Assembly: GCA_949358305.1 (NCBI GenBank)
Contig: OX442315.1
Span: 4,588,001-4,652,000, forward strand
Direction: 5' to 3'
Source of the DNA: Strigamia acuminata
Taxonomy: Eukaryota; Arthropoda; Chilopoda; Geophilomorpha; Linotaeniidae
DNA length: 64,000 nucleotides
Below are positions 1 through 10,401 of the stretch, one piece after another (the first letter of the stretch is position 1; every line of letters starts with the position of its first letter). A program made the position numbers and the translations under genes. A model generated the notes under the pieces. The model saw nothing but the letters and a program-made list of their open reading frames with translations, did not search any database and was not told the origin of the DNA.

Positions 1-3000
1 ACCCCAAATTTTCGAGATAAATTGGGGTCCGTTATCGGATATTATTTTACGTGGAAATCCGTAACGTAACGCCACGTCGTAGATACATTCAACGATTTTC
101 TCTGCTGAAGGTCTAGCGACGGCGTACAACTCGGGCCAACGAGTCGCCACGTCCATTATTACGATAATGTACGCATTTTTATTTCCCGTAACGGGTTTTG
201 GGCCCATCACATCGACGCTTAAACAATCAAAAGGCGCGTAAGGCCCTAAGAAAATAGTTTCGAATGGTGATTTTCTCCTCGGCTTGCACGCTTGACATCG
301 CTGACATTGGTGGACAAAAAGAGCAATATCTTTTTTCATCCCTGTCCAGTGAAAAAGCTGTGTAGCACGATAGAGTGTTCTGCTTACTCCCGCATGGCTC
401 GCAAGCGGGTGCCCGTGTAACAACCACAGCACGCGACCGATTAAGGAAGCAGGTATTACTACCTTTACTGCGGTGTCTGATTCACTCAAGTCATCTTGGT
501 GATTTGGGTGATGTTTCACTAAAAGGCCGTCATCCAATAGGTAATCTATGGATTCGTGCGCATAACGACGCTTCTGCCTTCTGGTCAGATTGGGCGGATA
601 TTTTCCTGTCAGTACGAATCTAGCTCTGTCCTGACATTTTTTGTCTAATTTTTGTTGCACAATTATTTCCTCCCTTGTCGGGGGATTGCTTTGCATCTGC
701 TTGCCGACATGAGCGTGGAAGGCGCTTAGAAGCGGGTCATTTATTCTCCGCTCTAGCTTAAATTCCTTCTTTGCATTTGGGTAATTGTCAGCAGCTGGTT
801 GGTATAACCGCGTCCAGAATCCACAGAATTTTACATCTGCCGGAGACGCGGTAGGAATTTCATTCATCTTCCTTAAATCCCAACGGTGACAACTCGTAGG
901 GCAATAAATGATGCGGGAGTCATCCTCGCCATCATCGTCAGCGTCGATTGGATCTGACACTGGTGCCCGTGACAGAGCGTCAGCCACGACGTTATATTTG
1001 CCGGGCTTGTATTGAATGGTCAAGTCGCATGCCATCAGTTCTAACTGCCATCTGGCTAGTCGACCGGCTGGCTCCTTTAATTTCATCAGCCATTGTAACG
1101 CTTGATGATCTGTGTGGACCACAAATTTGGTATATTCGAGATAATCTCTGAATTTCCTTATGGCCCACACAACTGCCAAACACTCCAACTCTGTGGCGTT
1201 GTAATTTTTTTCAGCGCCTTGGAGTTTGCGACTTATAAACATGCACGGCAGGTCTTGTTTGACTCCGTCGCGCACGTGTGTTTGAAGCAACGCGGCTCCC
1301 AACCCAACTCTGCTGGCGTCCGTATGTAATATGAACGGCCGGTTTAGGTCGGGTAGAGGCATTACGCCGACTTCCGTCAGCATCCTCTTTATCGCATTAA
1401 ATGCGATGTTGCACTCATTTGACCATACAAATTCGTTTTCATTCTTCAGGAGGTCGGTAACTGGGGCTGCCACTTCAGCTAGACCCGGTAGCAACCTGCC
1501 GAAGAAGTTTATCATTCCCATAAACCGTTGGACACCTTTAACGTCCTCGGGTGGTGGGAAACGATTAATCGCATCGATTTTTTCGGGGCCAATAGCTAAA
1601 CCATTGACTCCAATGCGATAACCCAGGAAGGCAAGCTCCTTTCGACAGAACTTGCTCTTGCCCGGATGCACGTGTAACCCAGCTTTTGCCAGCCGGGTGA
1701 GCACTTGGTCGATGTGCTCAATGTGCTCTTCGAATGTTTTAGAGGCAATAACTATGTCATCTAGGTATGCCCATACAAACTGATGCAGGATATCACCCAA
1801 TACGCTTTCGATTAGCCTCTGAAAGGTACTGGGAGCATTCACTAAACCAAATGGCATGACGTTGAACATCAACCGTCCAATTGGCGAGTAAAATGCTGTT
1901 TTTATCTTATCCTCTGGCCTCATCTCAACTTGCCAGTACCCCTTCGACAGATCCATCGTCGTAACCCAAGAAAAGGGGCTAAGCTCTCTCAAAATGGATT
2001 CGATAGACGGCATCTGTATGGGATCTATCTCTGTCACCGCGTTTAATGGGCGGTAATCAATGCATAGGCGTGGGTCCGAGCCCGGGCGCATCACGAGCAC
2101 AACTCGCGTCGCGTATTCTCCCTGGGCCTCGGAGACAATGCCACTGTCTAGCATTTCTTGGCACATTTTTTGCACTATTTCACGTTTTTGCGGGTTCATT
2201 CCCTTATACGCAACTCGTATAGGTTTATTATCCGTCAATTTAATTTCGTGAATAGCCCTATTCGTTCGGCCCGGTTTTTTCGACAGGATCCCCTCATATT
2301 TAAGTAGGACCCTTCGTAGGGCTGCCGCTTCGTTTAATTCTAAAGCGGCGTCGGCGACAAGCGTTTCCACTACATTGTCCCGTTGCAATTCTGTTACGAA
2401 TGCTTTAAAATCGTAATCTTGAACGAATTTCTTTAGGCCTTTCTCCCACTGTGTCTTGTCGGCCGCTTCTTTTACAAGAGCTGGTGGCACGACAATTGCG
2501 GGTCTTTCCTTATTATTTCTGATATAATTCCAAGATTTCGTTATTGGATTGGGTTGTATTTCCATTGACGCCATGAGGTCTAAGCCCAACAGAAAAATTC
2601 TGTCGCATGTGGGCAGGACCAGGAAAGGGTGCTGTTCTACTCCTCCGAGCCACTCCATGGTCAATAATATAACTCCTTTTGGACGCGCCATTCCGTTGGC
2701 GGTTTTTAGACGTATATTTTTATTAACGCCTTTTATCTTATCGGTGAGACCCAATGATGCTACTATGTCTTCGGAAACGAACGAGCGATCTGCTCCCGAG
2801 TCTAGTAGTCCCATAATTTTTTCACGTTCTATTGTCATGGGCAACATACATAGGCGGTTGGTGTATTCGACCGCCACGTTGCACATGAAAACACGAAATT
2901 CTTCTGTGTCTTCGACTACTTGAGGTAATTCTTCAAGCAGTAGGTTCGGTTCTTCCGCCTCAGCCTCAGCGTTTGCGGTAATTACCTGCAAAGCGTTGTT

Positions 3001-3159
3001 GGCCCTGTCTTGAATTTGGGCGTTAGCTATGTCACTACCCATTTCTTTGACTGGTGGCGGCTTATCGAACCCTTTGTTAAACCCCTTCTTCTTCATGAAT
3101 GGCGCAGACGGTCGAGAAGTTATTTCTTCGCCGCCTGCGCTGACTCGTTTTTTGACTCG
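1..3159 (-). CDS. pol: Ty3/gypsy Pol: protease, RT, RNase H, integrase (partial)
   Basis: The frame is open from a stop at about 3178 down to the window edge, in the -1 frame relative to gag. The first ATG is at 3096, 24 nt past the gag stop, but the slippery sites upstream make frameshift translation the better model. Protease: LDSGAD near 2790-2810. RT: catalytic YLDD near 1755-1766. RNase H: HTDAS near 1305-1327. Integrase: an H-H-C-C zinc finger near 290-400, the first catalytic Asp near 205-215 and DNGPQF near 23-41; the catalytic Glu lies outside. The products would copy the element RNA into DNA and insert it. No stop was found in my hand translation. Confidence 0.9.
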
Positions 3160-6100
3160 TTTTTTGCCATGGCGAGTTTAATCTCTGCCATCTGCTTCAT
3201 TATTGCGTCAAATTTAGCGTCTTCTTTCGCTGTTCTTGGGCACTCATTGGAATAGTGACCCGGTTGGTTACACTTGAAACAACGAATATTTGATTTGTCT
3301 CTTGGGGCTTCAGTCGATTTTTTCTTTTCAGGGTCTGCTTTCGACGGTGGCGTGTAATTTTTTCGAAAATACTTCGGAATTCGGCCGGCATTTGGTTTTA
3401 ACCTGGCGCGAAATTCTTCTACCGCTCTATCTCGATGGATGAGATGTACTAGCGGTCCTTCCTCATCGCAACCCGTTGATAAGGTATCGCGATAGCTTCG
3501 TATTTCTTCGTCCGTCGAATAATCGTCTTTTTCTTCTTTTTCGTCTGATTTTCCGACATTTTGTTCGGCTTCCTCCCCCTCCTTGACCTCCTCCAGTGTC
3601 GCTTGCATGGCTGACGCTGTCGGTGCCTTTTTAGGGGCGGCCAAAGGGTTGGAAGGCAGCGGGGATGTCAGTTTATTTTTTATTTGCAAACCAACGCTAG
3701 CTTCTGCCAGCTCCATTATACCGCTAAGATATTCAGTAGGGCGCATAATCTTATCTGTCGCCCCATATCTTTCCGCACTCAACTTGAGACGTTTTGCGGT
3801 CGCTGCTTTCTCCGCTTCTGGTAAAGCGGAATAATATCTCTTCTCGATATCTATCGTGTTCTCGAACAGGAAGGCGCTCATCTCCTCGTAGCTACCTCCT
3901 GTCGGTGCCCTTTCTTCAAGTAGCACCCTTTGCGAGTATTCCGACAAACCGCCGAGAAAGAAAAGGTTGAATCCCGTGGCGTGAAATTCCATCGGGGCCT
4001 TTTCGAACAACAATCTGGCGCGAATGTCGTAATCCATTATGGTTTCACCAGGCATCTGGCGAAGACCTCGCATCTTTCGGCTCACCTCTTCGGGTGTCTC
4101 GCCGTAGCGCAGGTCGAATCTCATTAAAAAGTCGTCCCAATTGACGCCTTTCAATCCTTGGTACCACTCACGTGCCGAGCCTGTCATTAGCTCGACAATA
4201 CCGTGGGTGAGCATGTCTCCTACGGTGGCTTTAGTGGCAGTCTTAATTCGAATTACTTCGTCAAGGAAGCGATCTCCCGCTTTCCATGACCCGTCGAAAC
4301 GGTTCTGAATATAAAATTGCCACCTAATATTCCCGGTAACACTCATGGTGTCACGTCGGGAGACAGCGTATTTTTTCTTTACGCGGTCACCAGTGCTACG
4401 ATTACGATCGTTTCGTTTGCTCAGATCAATTCCCTCGGCTTTTAACGAGCCGAGTAGGGCTCTTCCAAGCTCTCCCATCGTATACTGCCGACCCGTCGAA
4501 TCGGTAAACGCGCTTTGTCGGGGAAGGTCCTGAAACTCCTCCCGTCGGTGGTCGCTATTTTCCGATCGACGTCGTTTCTCTCTATCGCGCGGAGAGTTGG
4601 ATCTCTTCCGGCGATTACTTGATTTTTCCTTTCGTCTGTCGTCGTTGGATGAGGGGTCGGAGCTGGGGTCGGGAGACGGTGAGCGGCGTGGCGGGTTGCG
4701 CCGTGAAGAGTTTGACTCTTTCCGGCCCCTACGACGGTCGTCACGTTCCCTTTCTCTGCGTTCATCGCGTTCTCTTTCCCTTCGTCTTTCTCCGGAACCT
4801 CTCTCCGAATCGTGATGACTGGGTGCATTTGACTCCAGTCCATCTGACGACGAATCACTATTTCCGTAGTGAAAATATTTCGGTCTTTCATCGCGTTTGC
4901 CTTCTTCTCGCGAAGAGGTGCGATCATGCGATTGTCTCCTTGACGACTCGTCGTCTTTAAGGATGGGCACTGGTTGTTGCCACTCAGTCCCTTGTGGATT
5001 ATCATGCTGTTGGCTTGTGAGAGCTTGCTCTTCATTTCGCCTAGCATTATTAGCGTTGATTAATCGCGTTATCGCATTATTTGTGGCTGAATCGAGAGCT
5101 TGCATGCGGGGCCGAGTTTGTTGTTCTCTGGCCGACGCATCTCTCTTGCGCGGAGTAGCTGGTGTTGCTCTCTCCGGCTGGGGTTTGGGTTTGGCCTTCG
5201 GCGTGCGCTTTGGGTCTCCCTCTAGGCTCTCGTCGGACAGCTCGGATGAACTGACCTCTGGTTTGCGGACGGATTTCGGGTCATCTCGTCGCAATCTGGC
5301 CATAAATGCTCGCTCTGCTTCTTGTTGCGAGTGGAAAGCATATCGATGTGCTCTCAGGGCTCGGTCAACTATTTCTACCTCCTCGGGAGTAGTCGGATTG
5401 GGCTGGGTTCTGCCGTACTCGAGAGCTTGCGCTTCTCTTTCCGCCAGCTTCCTCCGTCTCTCGCGAATGGCTTGACGAGCCTCGTTCTCTGCATCCGCTT
5501 CAAATTGAGCGGAATCAACCAATTGTTGAGCGTGTGCACCTTCAACAATGGTGATTTGTGGGGATACACTGTGCGCTTTTAAAGCTGCACGTACGATCTG
5601 TAACGTTTCGTACACGGTAATTTTCCCCGTCGGAAGGGTGTATCTCACTCCTTCCGCCTGTGCCAATTGCATCGCATCAATCAAGGTGCCCGAGACGCTG
5701 TAAGGCTGGCTCGAAACACGCTTGACAGAGGATGAGTTGGACTTGTGTCCTTCGGACCTGACCGAAGCTGGGCGGCTTTGCGTAATTGGCGTGTTTAGTG
5801 CCGAATTAGCGGTCGTATTTGAGGCCGTCTTTTGTATCGGAGACGCTGCTTTCGGACTGCCCACCTCGGTGTCGTGCGTTAGACGAGGCGATTGGTTACG
5901 GGATAAAACCTCGTTTCCGCTCGTCTCGCCGTCACGGTTAGAACGCGGCAGTTTGGAGTGAGATTGCTCTTCACCCCGCTCTGTCTCGTCCAATCGCTGC
6001 CTCGTCTCGGTGCGAGACGGGTGCGATGCCTCGGATGCGCTTCTACGATCGGGTTTAGGCTTACGCCGTTTTTGCCTCGCTTCGTGCGCTGAGGCTTTGG

Positions 6101-6230
6101 GTAAGGGACCTCCAGATCGCAAGTGATAGTCGGCGCCTTTACGACTGCCGGCTCTCTTGTTTGCGTCGGAGTCGGAATCTGTTACTCGGGTATTATCTGC
6201 CATTTCTTGCTTTGGGTATGATGTAATCAC
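3120..6230 (-). CDS. gag: Ty3/gypsy Gag polyprotein, unusually long (1036 aa)
   Basis: Structural protein that would form the retrotransposon particle and bind its RNA. The first ~600 residues are low in complexity, rich in Ser, Arg, Glu and Pro with RS/RE-type runs. A retrotransposon Gag capsid-like domain follows at roughly residues 640-790 (it includes a W-Y-x-x-L stretch and a Leu/Arg-rich helix region). One CCHC zinc knuckle, CFKCNQPGHYSNEC, lies near the C-terminus (about 3245-3290). Most Ty3/gypsy Gags are 300-500 aa, so the long disordered N-terminal part is the oddity. The start ATG at 6230 is 26 nt after the primer-binding site. The C-terminus ends in KNES repeats that contain the slippery heptamers. 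Confidence 0.88.
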   Translation of the reverse strand: MITSYPKQEMADNTRVTDSDSDANKRAGSRKGADYHLRSGGPLPKASAHEARQKRRKPKPDRRSASEASHPSRTETRQRLDETERGEEQSHSKLPRSNRDGETSGNEVLSRNQSPRLTHDTEVGSPKAASPIQKTASNTTANSALNTPITQSRPASVRSEGHKSNSSSVKRVSSQPYSVSGTLIDAMQLAQAEGVRYTLPTGKITVYETLQIVRAALKAHSVSPQITIVEGAHAQQLVDSAQFEADAENEARQAIRERRRKLAEREAQALEYGRTQPNPTTPEEVEIVDRALRAHRYAFHSQQEAERAFMARLRRDDPKSVRKPEVSSSELSDESLEGDPKRTPKAKPKPQPERATPATPRKRDASAREQQTRPRMQALDSATNNAITRLINANNARRNEEQALTSQQHDNPQGTEWQQPVPILKDDESSRRQSHDRTSSREEGKRDERPKYFHYGNSDSSSDGLESNAPSHHDSERGSGERRRERERDERRERERDDRRRGRKESNSSRRNPPRRSPSPDPSSDPSSNDDRRKEKSSNRRKRSNSPRDREKRRRSENSDHRREEFQDLPRQSAFTDSTGRQYTMGELGRALLGSLKAEGIDLSKRNDRNRSTGDRVKKKYAVSRRDTMSVTGNIRWQFYIQNRFDGSWKAGDRFLDEVIRIKTATKATVGDMLTHGIVELMTGSAREWYQGLKGVNWDDFLMRFDLRYGETPEEVSRKMRGLRQMPGETIMDYDIRARLLFEKAPMEFHATGFNLFFLGGLSEYSQRVLLEERAPTGGSYEEMSAFLFENTIDIEKRYYSALPEAEKAATAKRLKLSAERYGATDKIMRPTEYLSGIMELAEASVGLQIKNKLTSPLPSNPLAAPKKAPTASAMQATLEEVKEGEEAEQNVGKSDEKEEKDDYSTDEEIRSYRDTLSTGCDEEGPLVHLIHRDRAVEEFRARLKPNAGRIPKYFRKNYTPPSKADPEKKKSTEAPRDKSNIRCFKCNQPGHYSNECPRTAKEDAKFDAIMKQMAEIKLAMAKNESKNESAQAAKK
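3147..3165 (-). promoter_or_regulatory. Tandem -1 ribosomal frameshift slippery sites (gag-pol)
   Basis: Two copies of the heptamer A AAA AAC lie 12 nt apart at 3165-3159 and 3153-3147, just before the gag stop at 3122-3120. Both are in the X XXY YYZ phase of the gag frame. A -1 slip at either site enters the pol frame, which is open from about 3178. This is a classic retroviral-type slippery sequence. Whether a stimulatory RNA structure follows was not determined. Confidence 0.75.
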
Positions 6231-6255
6231 AGGTTAGAATCAGTTATTCGACTTG

Positions 6256-6273
6256 ATCCCGGACAGGCCCCCA
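6256..6273 (-). other. Primer-binding site, tRNA-Pro type
   Basis: The minus-strand sequence TGGGGGCCTGTCCGGGAT lies 2 nt inside the inferred LTR end. It matches 16 of 18 positions of the tRNA-Pro primer site known from murine leukaemia virus. It would anneal the tRNA that primes minus-strand DNA synthesis. Confidence 0.75.
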
Positions 6274-6275
6274 CG

Positions 6276-7294
6276 TGTCGCGCTCAACTCTAACCGTCGC
6301 TAACTCGTGGGTTGATTACTTAATTCGACTAACTCACTACCGCTTTGCTCAAGCGGTTTACCCAAAGAAATGATTACACAGATATAAAAGGTAAAATATA
6401 ATATAGATTTATTCTGTGGGACAATGTACAGATATATCTTATATATATATATATATAAAAGGTAGGTAAAAGGTAAATCGGAATGGGTGAAGGGAAATGG
6501 AAAGGTAAAGGTATGATGAAAGCTGGCTGGAATCGGCGAGGTCGTCTGTTGTCTCGGTCGTGTCCAAGATGGCGTCCTCGTTGTGGCAACGTGGTGTCGT
6601 CTTGGGCCGGCGTGGCAATATGGCGTCCTCGGCTCGTCTCTGGCTGGTCCTTCGGGCTCACGCTGGTCGGGCGCGAGTGAATGCTTAGTTAAAAGGCTTA
6701 CTTCGGGCTGTTGTCTAGGTTTTTGTGTGGTGTCCGGCGATCACACCGCGGCGGACTCTTCTGGCTCCCGGCGGTCACACAGCGGCGGGAACGCTCGTCG
6801 TGGTTTTACTGCAGTTTAGGCTTGTGCGACCGTTTGTCTGCACAACTCGCTAAACTGGAGTGGTTTTTACTATTTCTAGCTGGTGTGCTAAAATAGTGTG
6901 GTAATCTTATCTCGCAGGTTACTCTGCGGAGTTTGACACTGACCAAACGTACTCACGGTAAATTGTCCTTTGTCCTTGGTCAATCCCAGTATATTTACTT
7001 GGGCCTGATCTTGTAGGACGACGGGTTTACGTGTGTTTCTCGTTTGATGGTTGTGTTGGTTCTGCCCGCTCAGTGCAAGGCACATTCCTTTGCACAAAGC
7101 GGGGTTGACAGGTGACCAGAATCACCCAATGGTGGGGTGGACGAGCCATCCCCACTCCCTCAGGGCAGACGCCTGTCCATTGACTAGATGTCAATGCACT
7201 GAGGGAAGGGAGACGCGCTTGCGGCTCCCCTTACACCCGAAACGAGGTCACGAGAGAAACTCTTCGTTGACCCCGGTCCAGTCGGGTCACAACA
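6276..7294 (-). repeat. 5' LTR of Ty3/gypsy element 1
   Basis: Boundaries are inferred from TG...CA ends (minus strand TGTTGTGACCCGACTGG... to ...CGCGACA) and from the adjacent primer site, giving about 1,019 bp. An (AT)n run at 6433-6458 could serve as the TATA region, and an AATAAA lies at 6413-6408 (minus strand). The second LTR is outside the window, so the outer boundary at 7294 is provisional. Confidence 0.65.
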
Positions 7295-7429
7295 ACTTGT
7301 TATGTGCAAATGTAATGAGTAAATGACTGCAGTTGTAAAATTTATCAAAATTATATTTGAAAGTAAAAATATACAAATTCAAACGAGCATTTCTTGAATA
7401 AACAATTACATCAACTCCAAGTCACCGTC

Positions 7430-8035
7430 GGTCTCTATTGATTCAACAGAGTGTTGAATCCATGTTAAATTTATTTTTGGATAGAATGTTGACATAGATT
7501 TAACATCGCATCAACATTAACGGTTTACACAGATTCAACACGGAGCGGTCTACACAGATTCAACATCAATCGCTCTCTGTTGATTCAGCATAGAGCGGTC
7601 TATGTTATATCTATGTTAAATTTATTTTGGGATAGACCAGTGACGTAGATTTAGCATAGCATCGACATTAACGGTCTACACCGATTCAACACAGAGCCTT
7701 CTATGTTAATTCAACATAAATCGGTCTATGTTGATTCAACATAGAGCGGTCTATGTTAAATCCATGTTAAAATTAAATTGGGATAGAACTGTGACATAGA
7801 TTTAACATTGCATCGATAACAACAGACCTATGCAGATTCAACACAGAGCGGTCTACACAGATTCAACATCAATCGCTCTATGTTGATTCAACATAGAGCA
7901 GTCTATGTTAAATCTATGTTAAATCAAATTGGGATAGAACATTGACATAGATTTAACATCGCATCTATATCAACAGGTCTATGCAGATTTAACACAGAGC
8001 GGTCTATATAGATTCTATGTAGATTCGATCATCTG
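7430..8035. repeat. Tandem repeat, ~151-bp unit, about 4 copies
   Basis: The marker GGATAGAa...TGACATAGATTTA recurs at about 7479, 7630, 7781 and 7931, a period of 151 bp. Each unit contains several short mirror motifs such as GTTGATTCAACATAGAGCGG and AGATTCAACA, so the strands look alike. Copies differ by roughly 10-15 percent by eye. No coding potential is seen. Confidence 0.85.
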
Positions 8036-8060
8036 TGCTACCTGGGATGGATTAAATTAT

Positions 8061-8358
8061 TTTTTGGCCTAAAATTGATTATTTCTTGCCTAAAATTGAT
8101 TTTCTTGGCCTAAAATTGAATTTCTTGGACTAAAATTGAATTTCTTGGCCTAAAATTGAATTTCTTGGCCTAAAATGAAATTTTTTGGCCTAAAACTGAA
8201 TTTCTTGACCTAAAATTGAATTTCTTGGCCTAGAATTGAATTTTTTGGCCCACAATTGAATTTCTTGGCCTAAAATTGAATTTCTTGGCTTAAAATTGGA
8301 TTTTTTGGCCTAAAATGGAATATTTTGACCTGAAATTGAATTTCTTGGCCTAAAATTT
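8061..8358. repeat. Minisatellite, ~20-bp unit, about 15 copies
   Basis: The unit is close to TTTCTTGGCCTAAAATTGAA, repeated head to tail with scattered substitutions. It is non-coding. Confidence 0.92.
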
Positions 8359-8683
8359 GTTGTAAATATTAATGGCACACGCACACAGGCACTTGAAATG
8401 ATAAATAATTTTATTTTACAAAAATAAAGACTTTATTAAATTAAATTAAATTAAATTAATCAAAGAAGGAGAAGTCCCGAGAAGAAAGCAATGAGCATTG
8501 TTCAGTTAACAGGTTGTTCGCATGACTAACATTCAGATAATCAACGCTCTGCGTGTACTACATGAAAACTTGATAAATAAAACTTTTTAATTCAAAAAAT
8601 ATTTACGAAGTAGCTAAATTTATGTCTGGCATGAACGTATTATTTTCATGACGCGCTGTGATTGGCTGTGAGATGCATAGAGA
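8359..8683. other. AT-rich spacer with a short (ATTAA)n run
   Basis: There is no gene here. A run of ATTAA units lies near 8438-8458. A short stretch at about 8626-8677 (GAACGTATTATTTTCATG and GCTGTGATTGGCTG) has a diverged relative at about 15270-15320, so it is a dispersed repeat. Confidence 0.6.
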
Positions 8684-9216
8684 TGTTTAAGGATTGTTTA
8701 AGGATTTAAAAGTTTTGATATTAAATAACATGATATTGTTTAAGGATTCAAAAGTTTTGGTATTAAATAACATGATATTGTTTAAGGATTCAAAAGTTTT
8801 GATATTAAATTAAGTGATATTGTTTAAGGATTCAAAAACTTTGATATTAAATCAAGTATATTGTTTAAGGATTCAAAAGTTTTGATATTAAATCAAGTGA
8901 TATTGTTTAAGGATTCAAAAGTTTTGATATTAAATCAAGTTATATTGTTTAAGGATTCAAAAGTTTTGATATTAAATCAAGTGATATTGTTTAAGGATTC
9001 AAAAGTTTTGATATTAAATCAAGTGATATTGTTTAAGGATTCGAAAGTTTTGATATTAAATCGAGTGATATTGTTTAAGGATTCGAAAGTTTCGATATTA
9101 AATCAAGTGGTATTGTTTAAGGATTCGAAAGTTTTGATATTAAATCGAGTGATATTGTTTAAGGATTCAACAGTTTTGATGTTAAATCAAGTGATATTGT
9201 TTAAGGATTCAAAGGT
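8684..9216. repeat. Minisatellite, 42-bp unit, about 12-13 copies
   Basis: The unit begins TTGTTTAAGGATTCAAAAGT and includes GATATTAAATCAAGTGATA. Because 42 is a multiple of three, a 122-codon open frame appears on the plus strand as a 14-residue repeat (FKDSKVLILNQVIL). I regard that frame as a by-product of the period, not a gene. The first copies diverge, while later copies are nearly identical. Confidence 0.93.
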
Positions 9217-9317
9217 AATTAACATTTGATTTTAACAAAATAAATTAAAAAAAACAATCTTTATCCTCGCGTTTTAGCAATTTCCAGCTTTTTTGAGTCT
9301 TGTACAACGTGTGCAAC

Positions 9318-9693
9318 TTATTTAGAGAACATTTTATCCGCTTTGCGGCAGATAGTTTTCACTATTTGAAGGGACGAGAGAACAGAAACTCCCAGGAAAA
9401 ACCCCAAGATTGATCCAATGTCACTGATAAGTTTTTCAAAGGGCATTACAAATTTCTGCTTAAATATTTCATTTATGTTGCTTCCAAATTGAAAACTAGA
9501 AATTAAAATATTGACTGTTACTGGGACAAAACTACTGAGTTGCGAGTAAACTGTTTGGTTGCAAGCGGGATGGCAGTTGCAGTCCTGAATAACATCGGTG
9601 TTGGAGTAAGCATTCAAGTAGGATTTTCTGGCTAATTTAGCTTCAGCAGATGTATTGCACAGATGTAAACTCGATGAATTCATATGTGGCAAT
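9318..9693 (-). CDS. DEG/ENaC channel, terminal exon: second TM segment of domain B
   Basis: Last exon of a degenerin/epithelial sodium channel family gene. It starts at a phase-2 acceptor (TTATAAG then ATTGCC) and ends at TAA 9320-9318. It holds the cysteine-rich extracellular segment CNCHPACNQT and then the pore-lining second membrane segment with ILGFFLGVSVLSS, where G-V-S matches the G-x-S selectivity filter of the family. A short basic cytosolic tail follows. Family members form trimeric, amiloride-sensitive cation channels in the plasma membrane. The gating stimulus cannot be inferred. Confidence 0.88.
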
Positions 9694-9754
9694 CTTATAA
9701 TTACAATTCATATATAAAAATCCATCAACAAATCATTAACTATAATTGCTTTAC

Positions 9755-9864
9755 CTGCATTTCATGTTTTCTTTCAACAACTTATTTTGCAAGCAGTCAG
9801 TTTCACATCTTTTAAATTCTATTGCAGACTTGCATGGGTTTTTAGGTGAGTTGAGACTTAGAAT
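9755..9864 (-). CDS. DEG/ENaC channel exon: cysteine-rich part of domain B
   Basis: A 110-bp exon flanked by ACTGCAG and GTAAAGC. It enters in phase 0 and leaves in phase 2. It encodes SPKNPCKSAIEFKRCETDC and further Cys residues, and its last split codon joins the next exon to give ...KC-R-L-P. That is the usual C...C...C...C-LP pattern before the CxC motif of the family. It matches the 110-bp exon at 23932-24041 in length, phase and Cys spacing. It is too short and interrupted to show as an ordinary open frame. Confidence 0.85.
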
Positions 9865-9989
9865 CTGCAGTGTACAAAAATAGTAATTGATTAGTTAAAG
9901 TAGTAGTTATCCATTGCATTGTGACTTCCGACTAAATATTTTGGAAACAACCCAAAACTAAACACAGTTTTTGTTGGCACTGGAATTTT

Positions 9990-10292
9990 TCAGACTGGAT
10001 TCCTTTCGTCCAATACTATTTTCTGTGGTTACTGAGCGTCACAGTGGTGAATGGGAGGAGAGTGGAGTCCATGTACTAGTAGCTGGCCTCCCTAGCTGTT
10101 CGGGACCTTCCAAGCACATGTCCACTCTCTGTGCTGTCTCGACTCCCTCTCTCCCACACCACTCGGCTCCCTCCTTCTCTATACTGGGTCAGTCCACCCC
10201 GCAAGGGGGGATGACCTTAGGGCCAGTGAGCAGTGTGGAGTGACGTTGGTCACCGTGGGTGGCCAGACGGTGACACTGGTTGAAAGGAATCC
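9990..10292. repeat. Foldback segment with CTGGATTCCTTTC ends
   Basis: CTGGATTCCTTTC near 9993 reappears inverted as GAAAGGAATCCAG near 10280. The interior is GC-rich and contains short inverted motifs around GTGGAGTC and GACTCC. It looks like a small non-autonomous element. No target duplication was identified. Confidence 0.5.
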
Positions 10293-10401
10293 AGGTCAAA
10301 AATAATCTTCTCTCCCTTCTTGCTATTGCTGTGATGTCGTTGGCCAGGACCAGCTTAAGTTTGTGAGTACTTGAACTAATGGTCCTGTTAAGATGTGAGT
10401 A

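Larger units (their letters stand above)
1..7294 (-). mobile_element. Ty3/gypsy LTR retrotransposon 1 (3' part outside window)
   Basis: Read on the minus strand the order is LTR (7294-6276), primer-binding site (6273-6256), gag (6230-3120), pol (3159-1). Pol has protease, RT, RNase H and then integrase, which is the Ty3/gypsy order. The window edge cuts the integrase, so the C-terminus, any env and the second LTR are not visible. Both frames look open throughout, which suggests a fairly young copy, but without the second LTR its age cannot be judged. No target duplication can be checked. Confidence 0.9.

Noticed and set aside
4442-5475. Long frames (201 and 192 codons) overlapping gag on other frames
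   Set aside because: They are shadows of the Arg/Ser-rich gag frame, whose codon bias keeps other frames open.
6433-6460. (AT)n run as a stand-alone microsatellite locus
   Set aside because: It sits inside the gypsy 1 LTR where a TATA region is expected, so I list it with the LTR.
8861-9229. 122-codon open frame with 14-residue repeats
   Set aside because: It is produced by a 42-bp minisatellite whose unit is a multiple of three. It has no other coding sign.
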